A stretch of 31,749 nt of DNA from NCBI GenBank assembly GCA_934646115.1, contig CAKUEM010000019.1:1-31749 (forward strand), read 5' to 3'. The notes beneath the pieces were generated by a model, which did no database searches, was not told the origin of the DNA, and saw only the letters and a program-made list of their open reading frames with translations. The translations under genes and the position numbers were made by a program. Of the stretch, positions 14,445 to 21,867 are shown one piece after another. The DNA is from an uncultured Oscillospiraceae bacterium (GTDB taxonomy: Bacteria; Bacillota; Clostridia; Oscillospirales; JAAYXM01). Numbering within the stretch: the stretch's first letter is position 1; the number at the start of each line of letters is the position of its first letter.

Positions 14445-16201
14445 GCAAAAAGGAACATGCGCGAACTAAGCACAGCTTCATTCACGGCGCGTTGATTTTA
14501 TCGATCGCGGCGGTGCTTGTGAAAATTATCGGCGCGATTTTTAAAATTCCGCTCGCCAATATTTTAGGCGGCGACGGAATGGGATACTACAGCACGGCGT
14601 ATGACATGTATATGCCGATCTATGTGCTCTCAAACGCCGGGCTTCCGGTTGCGGTGGCGCGCGTGGTGGCGGAATGCACCTCGAAGGGGCGCTTTCGCGA
14701 TGCGCGGCGCGTGCTGAAGCTTTCAAATTTGATCTTTTTCATCACAGGCTCGATCGGATGCATGATCATGCTGTTTGGCGCGGGCTATTTCGTTCGGGTT
14801 ATCAACAATCCGGGCGCGTATCTCGCGGTGATGATGATGGCGCCCACGGTGTTTTTCGTTTGTTTGACGTGCTCGTTCCGCGGGTATTACGAAGGGCTGC
14901 AAAACATGTTTCCCACCGCGCTTTCTCAGGTGGTGGAGGCGCTGGTCAAGCTTGTGCTTGGGCTTGGGCTTTCCATGTGGGTGTATCAATATGGCATGAG
15001 CACGTGGGAGCAGACCGGGATGGTCTTTTCGCAGGTCTGCGGCGATTATGAAGCGGCAAAGCTCATCGTGCTGCAATATGCCGCGGCGGCGGCGATCGCG
15101 GGCGTTGCGCTCGGCTCGCTTTGCGCGGCGCTTGCCATTTACCTGCGGCATAAGCTGGTGGGCGACGGGATTACAAAAGAAGAGCTTTCCGCGCCGCAGA
15201 TCGACACCAGCCGGCGCACGCTGGCAAAGCGCATTATTTTATTTGCGATCCCGATCGCGCTCGGCTCATGCGTGGGGCAGCTTACGAATGTGATCGATCT
15301 GTTCACCGTTATGCGCCGCCTGCACAGCGCGGTCGCGCAGGACGCGGGCGTGATTCTGCAAATGTATGGCAGCGCGATCCCTGCGGGAAAGGCGCTTGCG
15401 GATATTCCGAATTATTTAAACGGGTCGTACAAGGGGCTTGCGGTTGCGCTGTATAACCTGATCCCGACGTTTACCGTCGCGATGGGCGTGAGCGCGCTGC
15501 CGCCGGTCACGGTCGCGTGGGAAACGCATGACAGACCTGCGCTCAAGCGCAATATCGAGTCTGCGCTGCGTGTTACGCTGATGCTCGCGATTCCGGCGGG
15601 GCTGAGCCTTTCGTTTTTATCCAAGGATGTTTTAATGCTGCTGTTCAGCAAGCGGCCGGACGAGGTTCTGATCGCGGCGCCGCTGCTGTTTTATCTCGGC
15701 ATCGCCGTGATTTTCTCTGCGACCTGCTCGCCGGTCAACAGCATGCTGCAGGCAACGGGGCATGCGTATATTCCGCTGATTATCATGGCGTGCAGCTCTG
15801 TGCTGAAAATTCGTTTAAATTATGTTCTGGTCGGCATGCCGCAGTTTAATATTCGCGGCGCGGCGATCAGCACGCTGATCTGCTATGTGCTGATCATGTC
15901 TGTCAGCGTGGCATGCTTGCTGTTTGTTACGAAGATACGGCCGAATTTCTGGTCAATTTTTGTGAAGCCGCTGATCGGCGGGCTTGCCTGCGCGGGCGGC
16001 GCGTATGGCGCATGCCGCCTGCTGGAAATGGTCATGCCGGGGAAAATTGCAACGATCGCGGCTATCGTGGTCGGCGTTGTGATTTATCTTGTGGTAATGG
16101 TTTTGATCCGCGGGCTGAATGAGGACGATCTGCGCATGCTGCCGAAGGGCGAAAAGCTTGCGGCGCTTTATCGCCGTCTGCCCGGAATTCGCGCAAAATA
16201 A
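14441..16201 (+). CDS. MOP-superfamily polysaccharide/lipid-linked oligosaccharide flippase (SpoVB/MurJ-like)
   Basis: A 586-residue protein with about 14 membrane segments. The N-terminal block is HGALILSIAAVLVKIIGAIF, with KIPLANILGGDGMGYYSTAY after it. SFRGYYEGLQNM follows near residue 145, and PVNSMLQATGHAYIPL with NYVLVGMPQFNIRGAAISTL lie in the second half. These are typical of Firmicute SpoVB/YtgP-type flippases, which move lipid II or glycan-lipid precursors across the membrane. It is longer than Bacillus SpoVB (about 520) because of a loop around residues 185-225 (STWEQTGMVFSQVCGDYEAA). The start is TTG at 14441, 8 bases after AAAGGAG and overlapping the rpe stop as TTGA. Which substrate it carries, and whether it serves vegetative wall or spore cortex, cannot be told. 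Confidence 0.87.
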   Translation: MSKKEHARTKHSFIHGALILSIAAVLVKIIGAIFKIPLANILGGDGMGYYSTAYDMYMPIYVLSNAGLPVAVARVVAECTSKGRFRDARRVLKLSNLIFFITGSIGCMIMLFGAGYFVRVINNPGAYLAVMMMAPTVFFVCLTCSFRGYYEGLQNMFPTALSQVVEALVKLVLGLGLSMWVYQYGMSTWEQTGMVFSQVCGDYEAAKLIVLQYAAAAAIAGVALGSLCAALAIYLRHKLVGDGITKEELSAPQIDTSRRTLAKRIILFAIPIALGSCVGQLTNVIDLFTVMRRLHSAVAQDAGVILQMYGSAIPAGKALADIPNYLNGSYKGLAVALYNLIPTFTVAMGVSALPPVTVAWETHDRPALKRNIESALRVTLMLAIPAGLSLSFLSKDVLMLLFSKRPDEVLIAAPLLFYLGIAVIFSATCSPVNSMLQATGHAYIPLIIMACSSVLKIRLNYVLVGMPQFNIRGAAISTLICYVLIMSVSVACLLFVTKIRPNFWSIFVKPLIGGLACAGGAYGACRLLEMVMPGKIATIAAIVVGVVIYLVVMVLIRGLNEDDLRMLPKGEKLAALYRRLPGIRAK

Positions 16202-16203
16202 TA

Positions 16204-16238
16204 AAAAAGCTGACACTTCAATCATGTGTCAGCTTTTT
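16204..16238 (+). terminator. Bidirectional terminator between the flippase and SLOG genes
   Basis: AAAAAGCTGACAC (16204-16216) pairs perfectly with 16226-16238, loop TTCAATCAT. A-rich and T-rich flanks make it work on both strands. The stop codon of the minus-strand gene overlaps the right arm. Confidence 0.9.
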
Positions 16239-16752
16239 ATTTGACCTGTGGTTGCGGCAGCTCGTATTCCGCAGGCGGGATCTGGTCGTTTAAATTGATC
16301 ACGGCAAGGCCGCGGCGTTTGGCGTAATTCACGGTATATGCCGTGCCGCCGCGCTCTTTTTCCAAAAAAGCGAGGCAAAGGTGCGCGCGGTCAACCATGA
16401 AACGGTTGCGCACATACATGCATTGCTGAGTGTATGCGTCACCCGTGAAAACGACCTCGTCGGCAAGGCGGCGCAGCCGCGCATAGCGCATCTGGTTTTC
16501 GGCTGACCAATAGCGCGCCTGCTCCCGGCAGGGGAGAAAAAGCGAAAGCCGAATTTTCGGCATTTCGCGCCGGAGCGTAAGCACCGTTTCTGCGGCGAGC
16601 GTGTCAAACCCGAGCGCGCCGCCGCTGCCGAAGCGAAGAATACCATGCTCTGCAAGCAGCGTGATCTGCTGAGCCAGAACCTGCTCCAGCGCAGCGTATT
16701 TGCTGTGCGGGATCGTTCGATGCCCGGTGAAAATGCAAAGCTTTTCTTCCAT
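16237..16752 (-). CDS. SLOG/DUF1273-family (YpsA-like) nucleotide-binding protein
   Basis: A 171-residue Rossmann-like protein. KLCIFTGHRTIPHSKYAAL at the N-terminus, GILRFGSGGALGFDTLAAE in the middle and RNRFMVDRAHLCLAFLEKE towards the end are the three blocks of the YpsA/DUF1273 branch of the SLOG superfamily. Members are thought to bind nucleotides or ADP-ribose-like ligands; Bacillus YpsA has been linked to cell division and stress. The ATG follows GGAGGGG by 6 bases. A consensus-like promoter lies just upstream, between the gene and the transposase relic, so it is a single-gene unit. A longer open frame on the same strand (16329-17333) is a different frame and does not belong to this gene. 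Confidence 0.87.
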   Translation of the reverse strand: MEEKLCIFTGHRTIPHSKYAALEQVLAQQITLLAEHGILRFGSGGALGFDTLAAETVLTLRREMPKIRLSLFLPCREQARYWSAENQMRYARLRRLADEVVFTGDAYTQQCMYVRNRFMVDRAHLCLAFLEKERGGTAYTVNYAKRRGLAVINLNDQIPPAEYELPQPQVK

Positions 16753-16794
16753 GCGCGCCCCTCCGTTTCCTTAAAGTACTGTTGTTCGAAAATT

Positions 16795-16823
16795 ATTATA
16801 CACGGATTGCCTGAAAAAAACAA
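16795..16823 (-). promoter_or_regulatory. Predicted promoter of the SLOG gene
   Basis: On the minus strand TTGTTT (16823-16818), 17 bases, then TATAAT (16800-16795). The leader is about 35 bases. Confidence 0.7.
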
Positions 16824-16854
16824 GGGGGAAATGGGAAAAAATATCCATGCGAAA

Positions 16855-17333
16855 ATTTGCGCGGCACAGCGGGGAGAAAGCGAGCCTGCGGATGGGGAGC
16901 AGGCGGTTTGCAAATGGGAATACCGCCCGTCTTGATCTTGCGGCGTGCATGCCACTTCTATGCCTCTGCGTGCATGCCACGCGGTCAGCTTGCGAAGGAA
17001 ATCTGCCGAGGAATCAGTGGTCTGCTCCGGGCAGCGGGTATAGCCCCGTTGCCGCAGGCGATGCCACGGCTTAATCATGCCCAGCGTTGGATTTCGGCGG
17101 CGCATGTCGCGGATGAGCTTCAACTCGGAATCCGTGTGCTGGTTCGGGCGGCTGTGCGGCTGTCTGGACCGGCAGGCAAGGGACGTCGTACTTCCGTCCC
17201 AACGCCGCTTCCAGAAATAGATGTATGACCGGCTTTTATTGTATTTCCGGCTGGCGCGGCTGACGCCGTATTTCTCCGCGTACTTCATTAGGGATTTCCG
17301 ATATGCCATGTCTTGTGCTATGCTCTTGCTCAT
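16855..17333 (-). pseudogene. IS481-type transposase relic with an internal deletion and frameshift
   Basis: From 17333 the sequence reads MSKSIAQDMAYRKSLMKYAE, then YGVSRASRKYNKSRSYIYFW and later LIRDMRRRNPTLGMIKPWHR. This is the helix-turn-helix N-terminus of an IS481-like transposase common in Clostridia. At RGYTRCPE the frame jumps directly to QTTDSSADFLRKLTAWHARR. In relatives that piece belongs to the catalytic domain some 80-90 residues further on (YPEQSTYSSADFL-K), so a block with the first catalytic Asp is gone. A frameshift then moves the reading to VFPFANRLLP (relatives: GFEFTNRFS). It cannot encode an active enzyme. The likely outer IS end is near 17365 (TGTGACGCAACTTACC). I did not find the other terminal repeat. 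Confidence 0.75.
16943..16980. repeat. 13-bp direct repeat inside the transposase relic
   Basis: GCGTGCATGCCAC occurs at 16943-16955 and again at 16968-16980, with 12 bases between. The repeat includes the palindrome GTGCATGC/GCATGC. It may be a local duplication formed as the element decayed. Confidence 0.6.
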
Positions 17334-17645
17334 GAGGGATATGGTCTCCTTTCGGGCTGGTTTTGTGACGCAACTTACCTATAACCCATGAGACCCTATC
17401 TCTCATACTTTTTTATTCACTTGCCCAAGATGTATTGTAATCCTACAGAAAAATCCGGCGCGGCATGCCGGACGCTCGCAAAAAAAGCTTTTGCATCGAG
17501 TCATTTTGTGGTATAATATCCGAAGAAGAGCGATGCTGTTCATTTTAAGCGCTGCGCGGCGCGATGCGCGGGATCTGTGCCCTGCCGCAGACATGATGCA
17601 AGCCTGTGCAGCGCAAAATAAAAATAAGAACGAGGGGGCGTTTTC
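17334..17645 (+). promoter_or_regulatory. Intergenic region: IS end, extended -10 promoter and GC-rich leader of nfeD
   Basis: About 17334-17400 is the flank and probable end of the IS481-type relic. A promoter follows: TATAAT at 17512-17517 preceded by TGG (extended -10), with TTGCAT at 17491-17496 as a poorly spaced -35 (15 bases). The leader of about 120 bases can form a stem between GCGCTGC (about 17550) and GCAGCGC (about 17608). No small gene with a credible ribosome site is seen in it. Confidence 0.5.
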
Positions 17646-18086
17646 ATGAGCACAGAGACCGGGATTTATCTTTGGCTCGGGCTGACGATCTTGTTCGGGC
17701 TGATCGAAGCGGCGACCGTGGGATTGACGTCCATCTGGTTTGCGGCGGGCGCGCTTGCGGCGATGATCGCGGCGGCGTTTTCTGCAAATATCTGGGTGCA
17801 GCTGATCGTTTTTGCTCTGGTAAGCGCGCTGCTTTTGATTTTCACGCGGCCGCTGGTGCGTAAATTCCTTACACCGAAGCTGGAGGCGACCAATGCAGAT
17901 GCGCTGATCGGTCAGACCGCGCTTGTAATTGAAGAAATCGATAATGATCGCGAAACCGGCGCTGCGCGCATTGACGGCAAGGTCTGGTCCGCCCGGTCTG
18001 CCGATGGCAGCGTGATCGAGACGGATCAAAAAGCGATCGTTGTGCGGATTGAGGGCGTGAAGCTCATTCTCCGCGCCGAATCATAG
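17646..18086 (+). CDS. NfeD-family membrane protein (short form)
   Basis: A 146-residue protein. About three membrane helices occupy residues 6-75 (IYLWLGLTILFGLIEAATVG, then SIWFAAGALAAMIAAAF, and IWVQLIVFALVSALLLIFTR). An OB-fold domain follows at about residues 85-144 (LIGQTALVIEEIDNDRETGA, and GKVWSARSADGSVIETDQKA). This is the short NfeD type that is almost always encoded beside an SPFH/flotillin-like gene, as here. The pair is thought to organise membrane microdomains or quality control of membrane proteins. The ATG follows GAGGGGG by 8 bases, and the SPFH gene begins 15 bases after its stop. Confidence 0.92.
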   Translation: MSTETGIYLWLGLTILFGLIEAATVGLTSIWFAAGALAAMIAAAFSANIWVQLIVFALVSALLLIFTRPLVRKFLTPKLEATNADALIGQTALVIEEIDNDRETGAARIDGKVWSARSADGSVIETDQKAIVVRIEGVKLILRAES

Positions 18087-18101
18087 AAAGGGGTATACTT
18101 T

Positions 18102-19049
18102 ATGGAATTTGCAATACTGGGCTGGATCATTTTTATTGTACTTGTGCTAGTAATCGTTATTTCCAATATTGTGATTGTGCAGCAGGCGAGCGCGCGCGTG
18201 CTCGAGCGGCTTGGCGCATATCAGGCGACGTGGACGGTGGGCATTCATTTTAAGATTCCGTTTATTGACCGGGTGTCGCGCCGGATCTCGCTCAAGGAGC
18301 AGGTTGTGGATTTCCCGCCGCAGCCGGTGATCACTGAGGATAACGTCACCATGCAGATCGACACGGTGGTCTATTTCCAAATTACCGACCCAAAGCTTTA
18401 TGCCTACGGCGTGGAGAATCCGCTCTCCGCGATCGAGAACCTGACCGCGACCACGCTGCGCAACATCATCGGCGATCTGGAGCTTGACCAGACGCTGACC
18501 TCGCGCGATCATATCAACACGAAAATGCGCGCCATTCTTGACGAGGCGACCGACCCGTGGGGCATCAAGGTCAACCGCGTTGAGCTGAAAAATATTATTC
18601 CTCCGCGCGAAATTCAGGACGCGATGGAGAAGCAGATGAAGGCAGAGCGCGAGCGCCGTCAGGCGATTTTGAAGGCGGAGGGCGTGAAGCAGTCGCAGAT
18701 CCTCGAAGCGGAAGGCGAGAAGGAAGCGCTGATCCTGCGCGCCGATGCGTCGAAGCAGTCTAAAATTTTAGACGCGGAAGGACAGAAACAGAAGCAGATC
18801 CTCGAGGCGGAAGGCGAGGCGCAGGCGATCCTGAAGGTGCAGCAGGCGATGGCGGATTCGATCCGTATGATCAACGAGGCATCGCCGAGCGAGCGCGTGA
18901 TTCAGATCCGCGCGCTGGAGGCGTTTGCCAAGGCGGCGGACGGGAAGGCGACCAAGATCATTGTCCCTTCTGACATTCAGGGTCTTGCCGGGCTTGCCGC
19001 GTCGCTCAAGGGGCTGGTTTCGGAAGAGGAAGAGCAAAAACAGCAATAG
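18102..19049 (+). CDS. SPFH/band-7 (stomatin, QmcA-like) membrane protein
   Basis: A 315-residue protein. One N-terminal membrane helix (about residues 3-27) is followed by an SPFH domain (about 28-190), with ERLGAYQATWTVGIHFKIPF, VDFPPQPVITEDNVTMQIDT and VNRVELKNIIPPREIQDAME. After that come five consecutive 11-residue units of the form x-AEG-x-K-x-x-x-IL (about residues 187-241), the coiled-coil stalk that lets these proteins form large rings. The C-terminus is acidic and glutamine-rich. Its partner is the NfeD-type gene immediately upstream. In DNA, the 24 bases at 18696-18719 recur at 18795-18818 with one change, three 33-base units apart. It ends 14 bases before pyk. Confidence 0.94.
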   Translation: MEFAILGWIIFIVLVLVIVISNIVIVQQASARVLERLGAYQATWTVGIHFKIPFIDRVSRRISLKEQVVDFPPQPVITEDNVTMQIDTVVYFQITDPKLYAYGVENPLSAIENLTATTLRNIIGDLELDQTLTSRDHINTKMRAILDEATDPWGIKVNRVELKNIIPPREIQDAMEKQMKAERERRQAILKAEGVKQSQILEAEGEKEALILRADASKQSKILDAEGQKQKQILEAEGEAQAILKVQQAMADSIRMINEASPSERVIQIRALEAFAKAADGKATKIIVPSDIQGLAGLAASLKGLVSEEEEQKQQ

Positions 19050-19063
19050 AAAAGGAATGAACC

Positions 19064-20818
19064 ATGAGAAGAACAAAAATTATATGCACGCTCGGTCCTG
19101 CAACGGATAGCGAGGAAATGGTGTGCCGTTTGATTCAGAACGGCATGAACGTGGCGCGCTTAAATTTTAGTCACGGCAATTATGAGGAGCATCGGCGCAG
19201 GATCGATATGATCAAGCGTGTGCGCGACGATCTGCATGCGCCGGTCGGCATCCTGCTCGACACGAAGGGACCGGAGGTGCGCATCGGCGATTTTGCAAAC
19301 GGCAAGGTGCTGCTCTCTGCGGGCGATACGTTTACGCTGACCACGCAGGACGTTGCGGGCGATGAGACGCGCGTTTCGATCAATTATAAGGCGCTTCCGC
19401 GCGATGTGAAGGCGGGAACGCGCATTTTGATCGACGATGGGCTGATTGAGCTTTCGGTTGAGCGCAAGAATGACACGGAGATCGTGTGCCGCGTGCTCAA
19501 CGGAGGCGTGATCTCAAATAAAAAGTCGATCAATATCCCGGGCGTTTCGCTCAATATCCCGTTTGTCAGCGAAAAGGACCGCAGCGATATCGAATTCGGA
19601 ATCGAGCAGGACATCGATTTTATCGCCGCGTCGTTTACCCGCTCAGCGGCGGATATTTTGGAGATCAAAAAGATTTTAGAGCGCCACAACGCCACGGGGA
19701 TTCAGATCATCGCGAAGATCGAAAACGGCGAAGGCGTGCGCAATGTGGATGAAATTTTAAAGGTGTGCGACGGGATCATGATCGCGCGCGGCGATATGGG
19801 CGTTGAGGTTCCGTTTGAAGAGCTGCCGCATATCCAGAAGAATTTGATTAGTAAATGCTATCGCAGCGGGAAGCGCGCCATTACCGCGACGCAGATGCTC
19901 GATTCGATGATCAAAAACCCGCGTCCGACCCGCGCGGAGACGACCGACGTGGCAAACGCGGTGTATGACGGAACGAGCGCAATCATGCTCTCTGGCGAGA
20001 CCGCGATGGGCAAATATCCGATCGAGAGTCTGATCACGATGTCGCGCATTGCCGAGCGGGCGGAGCGCGAGGTCGATTATGTCGAAAAGCTGCGGCTGAT
20101 GATGAATTTTGCGATCCCGAGCGTGACGAATGCGATTTCGCATGCGACCTGCTCGACCGCGCACGACCTGGGCGCGGCGGCGATCATCAACTTTACGCAG
20201 AGCGGGCGCACGGCGCGCATGATCTCAAGCTTCCGCCCGCAATGCCCGATCATTTCCTGCACGCCGAGTAAGAAGGTGTTTCATCAGCTTTCTATTTCGT
20301 GGGGTGTTGTTCCGGTGCTGGGCGAGCAGCAGAGCAATACGGACGATTTGTTTGAGCATGCGGTAGAGCGCGCGATGAGCACCGGGCTTGTGAATCACGG
20401 CGACCTGGTCGTTATCACGGCGGGCGTTCCGCTCGGCGTTACGGGGACGACGAATATTTTAAAGGTGCATATCGTCGGGAACGTTCTGGTGCGCGGAAAG
20501 GGCGTTGGCATGACTTCGGTCAGCGGGCATCTGTGCGTATGCAAAACGATGAAGGAGGCGGAAGAGAATTTCCGCGACGGTGATATTCTGGTCGTTCCGA
20601 AGAGCAGCAACCGCCTGCTTCCGATCTTAAAGCGCGCCCGCGCGATCGTTGTGGAGGAAGAGGGCGTAACTACGCCGGCGGCGATCGTTGGGCTGACGCT
20701 TGATATCCCGGTTTTGACCGGCGCGACCGGCGCAACCGGAATTTTAAAGAGCGGAACGACCGTTACGGTCGACCCGACGCGCGGTTTTGTGTATAGCGGA
20801 ATTACCAACGCGATGTAA
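19064..20818 (+). CDS. pyk: Pyruvate kinase with C-terminal PEP-utiliser-like domain
   Basis: Makes ATP and pyruvate from PEP and ADP in glycolysis. The 584-residue protein matches the long Bacillus form. Visible are RRTKIICTLGPATDSEEMVC, NVARLNFSHGNYEEH, LLDTKGPEVRIG, the signature region AKIENGEGVRNVDEILKVCD with MIARGDMGVEVPFEELP, and VYDGTSAIMLSGETAMGKYP. The allosteric domain covers roughly residues 350-470. The extra domain at about 475-584 resembles the mobile phosphohistidine domain of PEP-using enzymes, but the expected TSHAA motif reads TTPAA, so the histidine is missing. The ATG follows AAAAGGAA, 14 bases after the SPFH gene. It may be co-transcribed with nfeD and the SPFH gene. 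Confidence 0.97.
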   Translation: MRRTKIICTLGPATDSEEMVCRLIQNGMNVARLNFSHGNYEEHRRRIDMIKRVRDDLHAPVGILLDTKGPEVRIGDFANGKVLLSAGDTFTLTTQDVAGDETRVSINYKALPRDVKAGTRILIDDGLIELSVERKNDTEIVCRVLNGGVISNKKSINIPGVSLNIPFVSEKDRSDIEFGIEQDIDFIAASFTRSAADILEIKKILERHNATGIQIIAKIENGEGVRNVDEILKVCDGIMIARGDMGVEVPFEELPHIQKNLISKCYRSGKRAITATQMLDSMIKNPRPTRAETTDVANAVYDGTSAIMLSGETAMGKYPIESLITMSRIAERAEREVDYVEKLRLMMNFAIPSVTNAISHATCSTAHDLGAAAIINFTQSGRTARMISSFRPQCPIISCTPSKKVFHQLSISWGVVPVLGEQQSNTDDLFEHAVERAMSTGLVNHGDLVVITAGVPLGVTGTTNILKVHIVGNVLVRGKGVGMTSVSGHLCVCKTMKEAEENFRDGDILVVPKSSNRLLPILKRARAIVVEEEGVTTPAAIVGLTLDIPVLTGATGATGILKSGTTVTVDPTRGFVYSGITNAM

Positions 20819-20821
20819 CAA

Positions 20822-20852
20822 AAAGCGGCATGGGACACCATGCCGCTTTAGA
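20822..20852 (+). terminator. Hairpin after pyk
   Basis: AAAGCGGCATGG (20822-20833) pairs perfectly with 20838-20849 around GACA. It begins 3 bases after the pyk stop. Only three T residues follow, so termination may be partial. Confidence 0.75.
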
Positions 20853-20965
20853 CTGTCGAAAATGCCGCGGTATGCTGGGCGCACACCGCGGCAGGAATTT
20901 TTTGCCCGCGGGCGCTAAGCCTTGCGGTGCAGCAGTTAAAATTTGCAGAAAGGTGGGCGGCGCGC

Positions 20966-21499
20966 ATGGTGCAAATCATTGCGGCGGAGGCGCGGTATTT
21001 CGATTCCGCATGGGAGACGCTCAACGCAGTCATGCGTGAGGGGAAGTTCCTCGCAGCGGCGGAGGCGCCGCCGCGCGAGCATGTGAAGGCGCTTTGGGCG
21101 TATTATCAAATCGAGAACTGGCCGCTGCTTTTTGCGCTGGACACAGCGAATAATCGCGTGGTCGGCTGGTGCGCGGCGGCGATGTGCGGCGACCGGATGT
21201 GTAACATGAGCGTGGGGCTTTTGCCGGAATATCGCGCGCAAACGCTTGGTGCGCAGCTGGTTTCCCGCACGCTTGAATGCGCTCGCGCGGCGGGCTTTGC
21301 GCGCGTTTTGCTGGATGTGCGCGCGAGCAATACGCGCGCGATCGCGCTGTATCAAAGGCTTGGCTTTGCGGTTACGCGCGTGAAGCGAGATGTGCCGCTT
21401 TCCGGCGGATGCGAGGATGTACTGCGCATGGAGCGCGCTCTAACGCAGGCCGACGCAGGTAAAAATAAACAGGGTGCATGCGAGCAGCGCGCCGAATAA
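20966..21499 (+). CDS. GNAT-family N-acetyltransferase (RimI-like)
   Basis: A 177-residue protein. The acetyl-CoA-binding core is visible as VVGWCAAAMCGDRMCNMSVG, LLPEYRAQTLGAQLVSRTLE (the Q/R-x-x-G-x-G/A loop in a divergent form) and LLDVRASNTRAIALYQRLGF. The last is the RimI-like C-terminal motif in which an Asn and a Tyr line the active site. The substrate is unknown. The start ATG at 20966 has AAAGGTGG 9 bases upstream; an ATG at 20927 lacks one. The last 20 codons are polar and run over the 3' end of the convergent gene by 60 bases. Confidence 0.85.
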   Translation: MVQIIAAEARYFDSAWETLNAVMREGKFLAAAEAPPREHVKALWAYYQIENWPLLFALDTANNRVVGWCAAAMCGDRMCNMSVGLLPEYRAQTLGAQLVSRTLECARAAGFARVLLDVRASNTRAIALYQRLGFAVTRVKRDVPLSGGCEDVLRMERALTQADAGKNKQGACEQRAE

Positions 21500-21754
21500 T
21501 GCAACGGCAAAGCTTGCGCGCGGATAGCGCGGCGCAGAACCATCGCCAAGATGCGGAAGCAGCGCGGCAATGCCGGAGATAAAGAGCGTGGTCAGCGGGA
21601 AGAGAAAGACAGAGGGGAGCTTCGCCGCCCAGCAGTGCGCTGTGCAGCTGCACCAGCGCAGCGGGATTTCTGCGGGAAGAAACGGAAACGCCGCCGCCGT
21701 GACGAAAAGCGGAAACAGCGCGATGAGCCAAAATATTATGCGCCGCTTTTTCAT
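21440..21754 (-). CDS. Small membrane protein, DUF1648-like
   Basis: A 104-residue protein with three predicted membrane helices: FWLIALFPLFVTAAAFPFLP, VFLFPLTTLFISGIAALLPH and ASFAVALFGALLACTLFIFT. The first helix and the following PAEIPLRW match the start of DUF1648 proteins (often ...YPFLPD-IP-HW...), which occur in SdpI-like immunity or transport proteins; the longer SdpI region is absent. The ATG follows AAGGTGG by 7 bases. Its 3' end overlaps the convergent GNAT gene by 60 bases, an unusual arrangement that would create complementary transcripts. Confidence 0.65.
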   Translation of the reverse strand: MKKRRIIFWLIALFPLFVTAAAFPFLPAEIPLRWCSCTAHCWAAKLPSVFLFPLTTLFISGIAALLPHLGDGSAPRYPRASFAVALFGALLACTLFIFTCVGLR

Positions 21755-21814
21755 AATGCCACCACCTTATGCTTGATTTGCGGCAAACGGCGCGCATTTC
21801 CACGGCGCCAAAGA

Positions 21815-21849
21815 AAAAATAGACCATGCATATCGCATGGTCTATTTTT
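21815..21849 (-). terminator. Bidirectional terminator downstream of clpB
   Basis: AAAAATAGACCATGC (21815-21829) pairs perfectly over 15 bases with 21835-21849, loop ATATC. On the minus strand the hairpin is followed by a T run and lies 18 bases past the clpB stop. On the plus strand it also ends in five T. Confidence 0.92.
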
Positions 21850-21867
21850 ATTCAATAGCAAAGCCGC

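Noticed and set aside
16329..17333. A single 334-residue protein on the minus strand
   Set aside because: Only the first part is transposase-like, with an internal deletion. The remainder is the SLOG gene read in the wrong frame.
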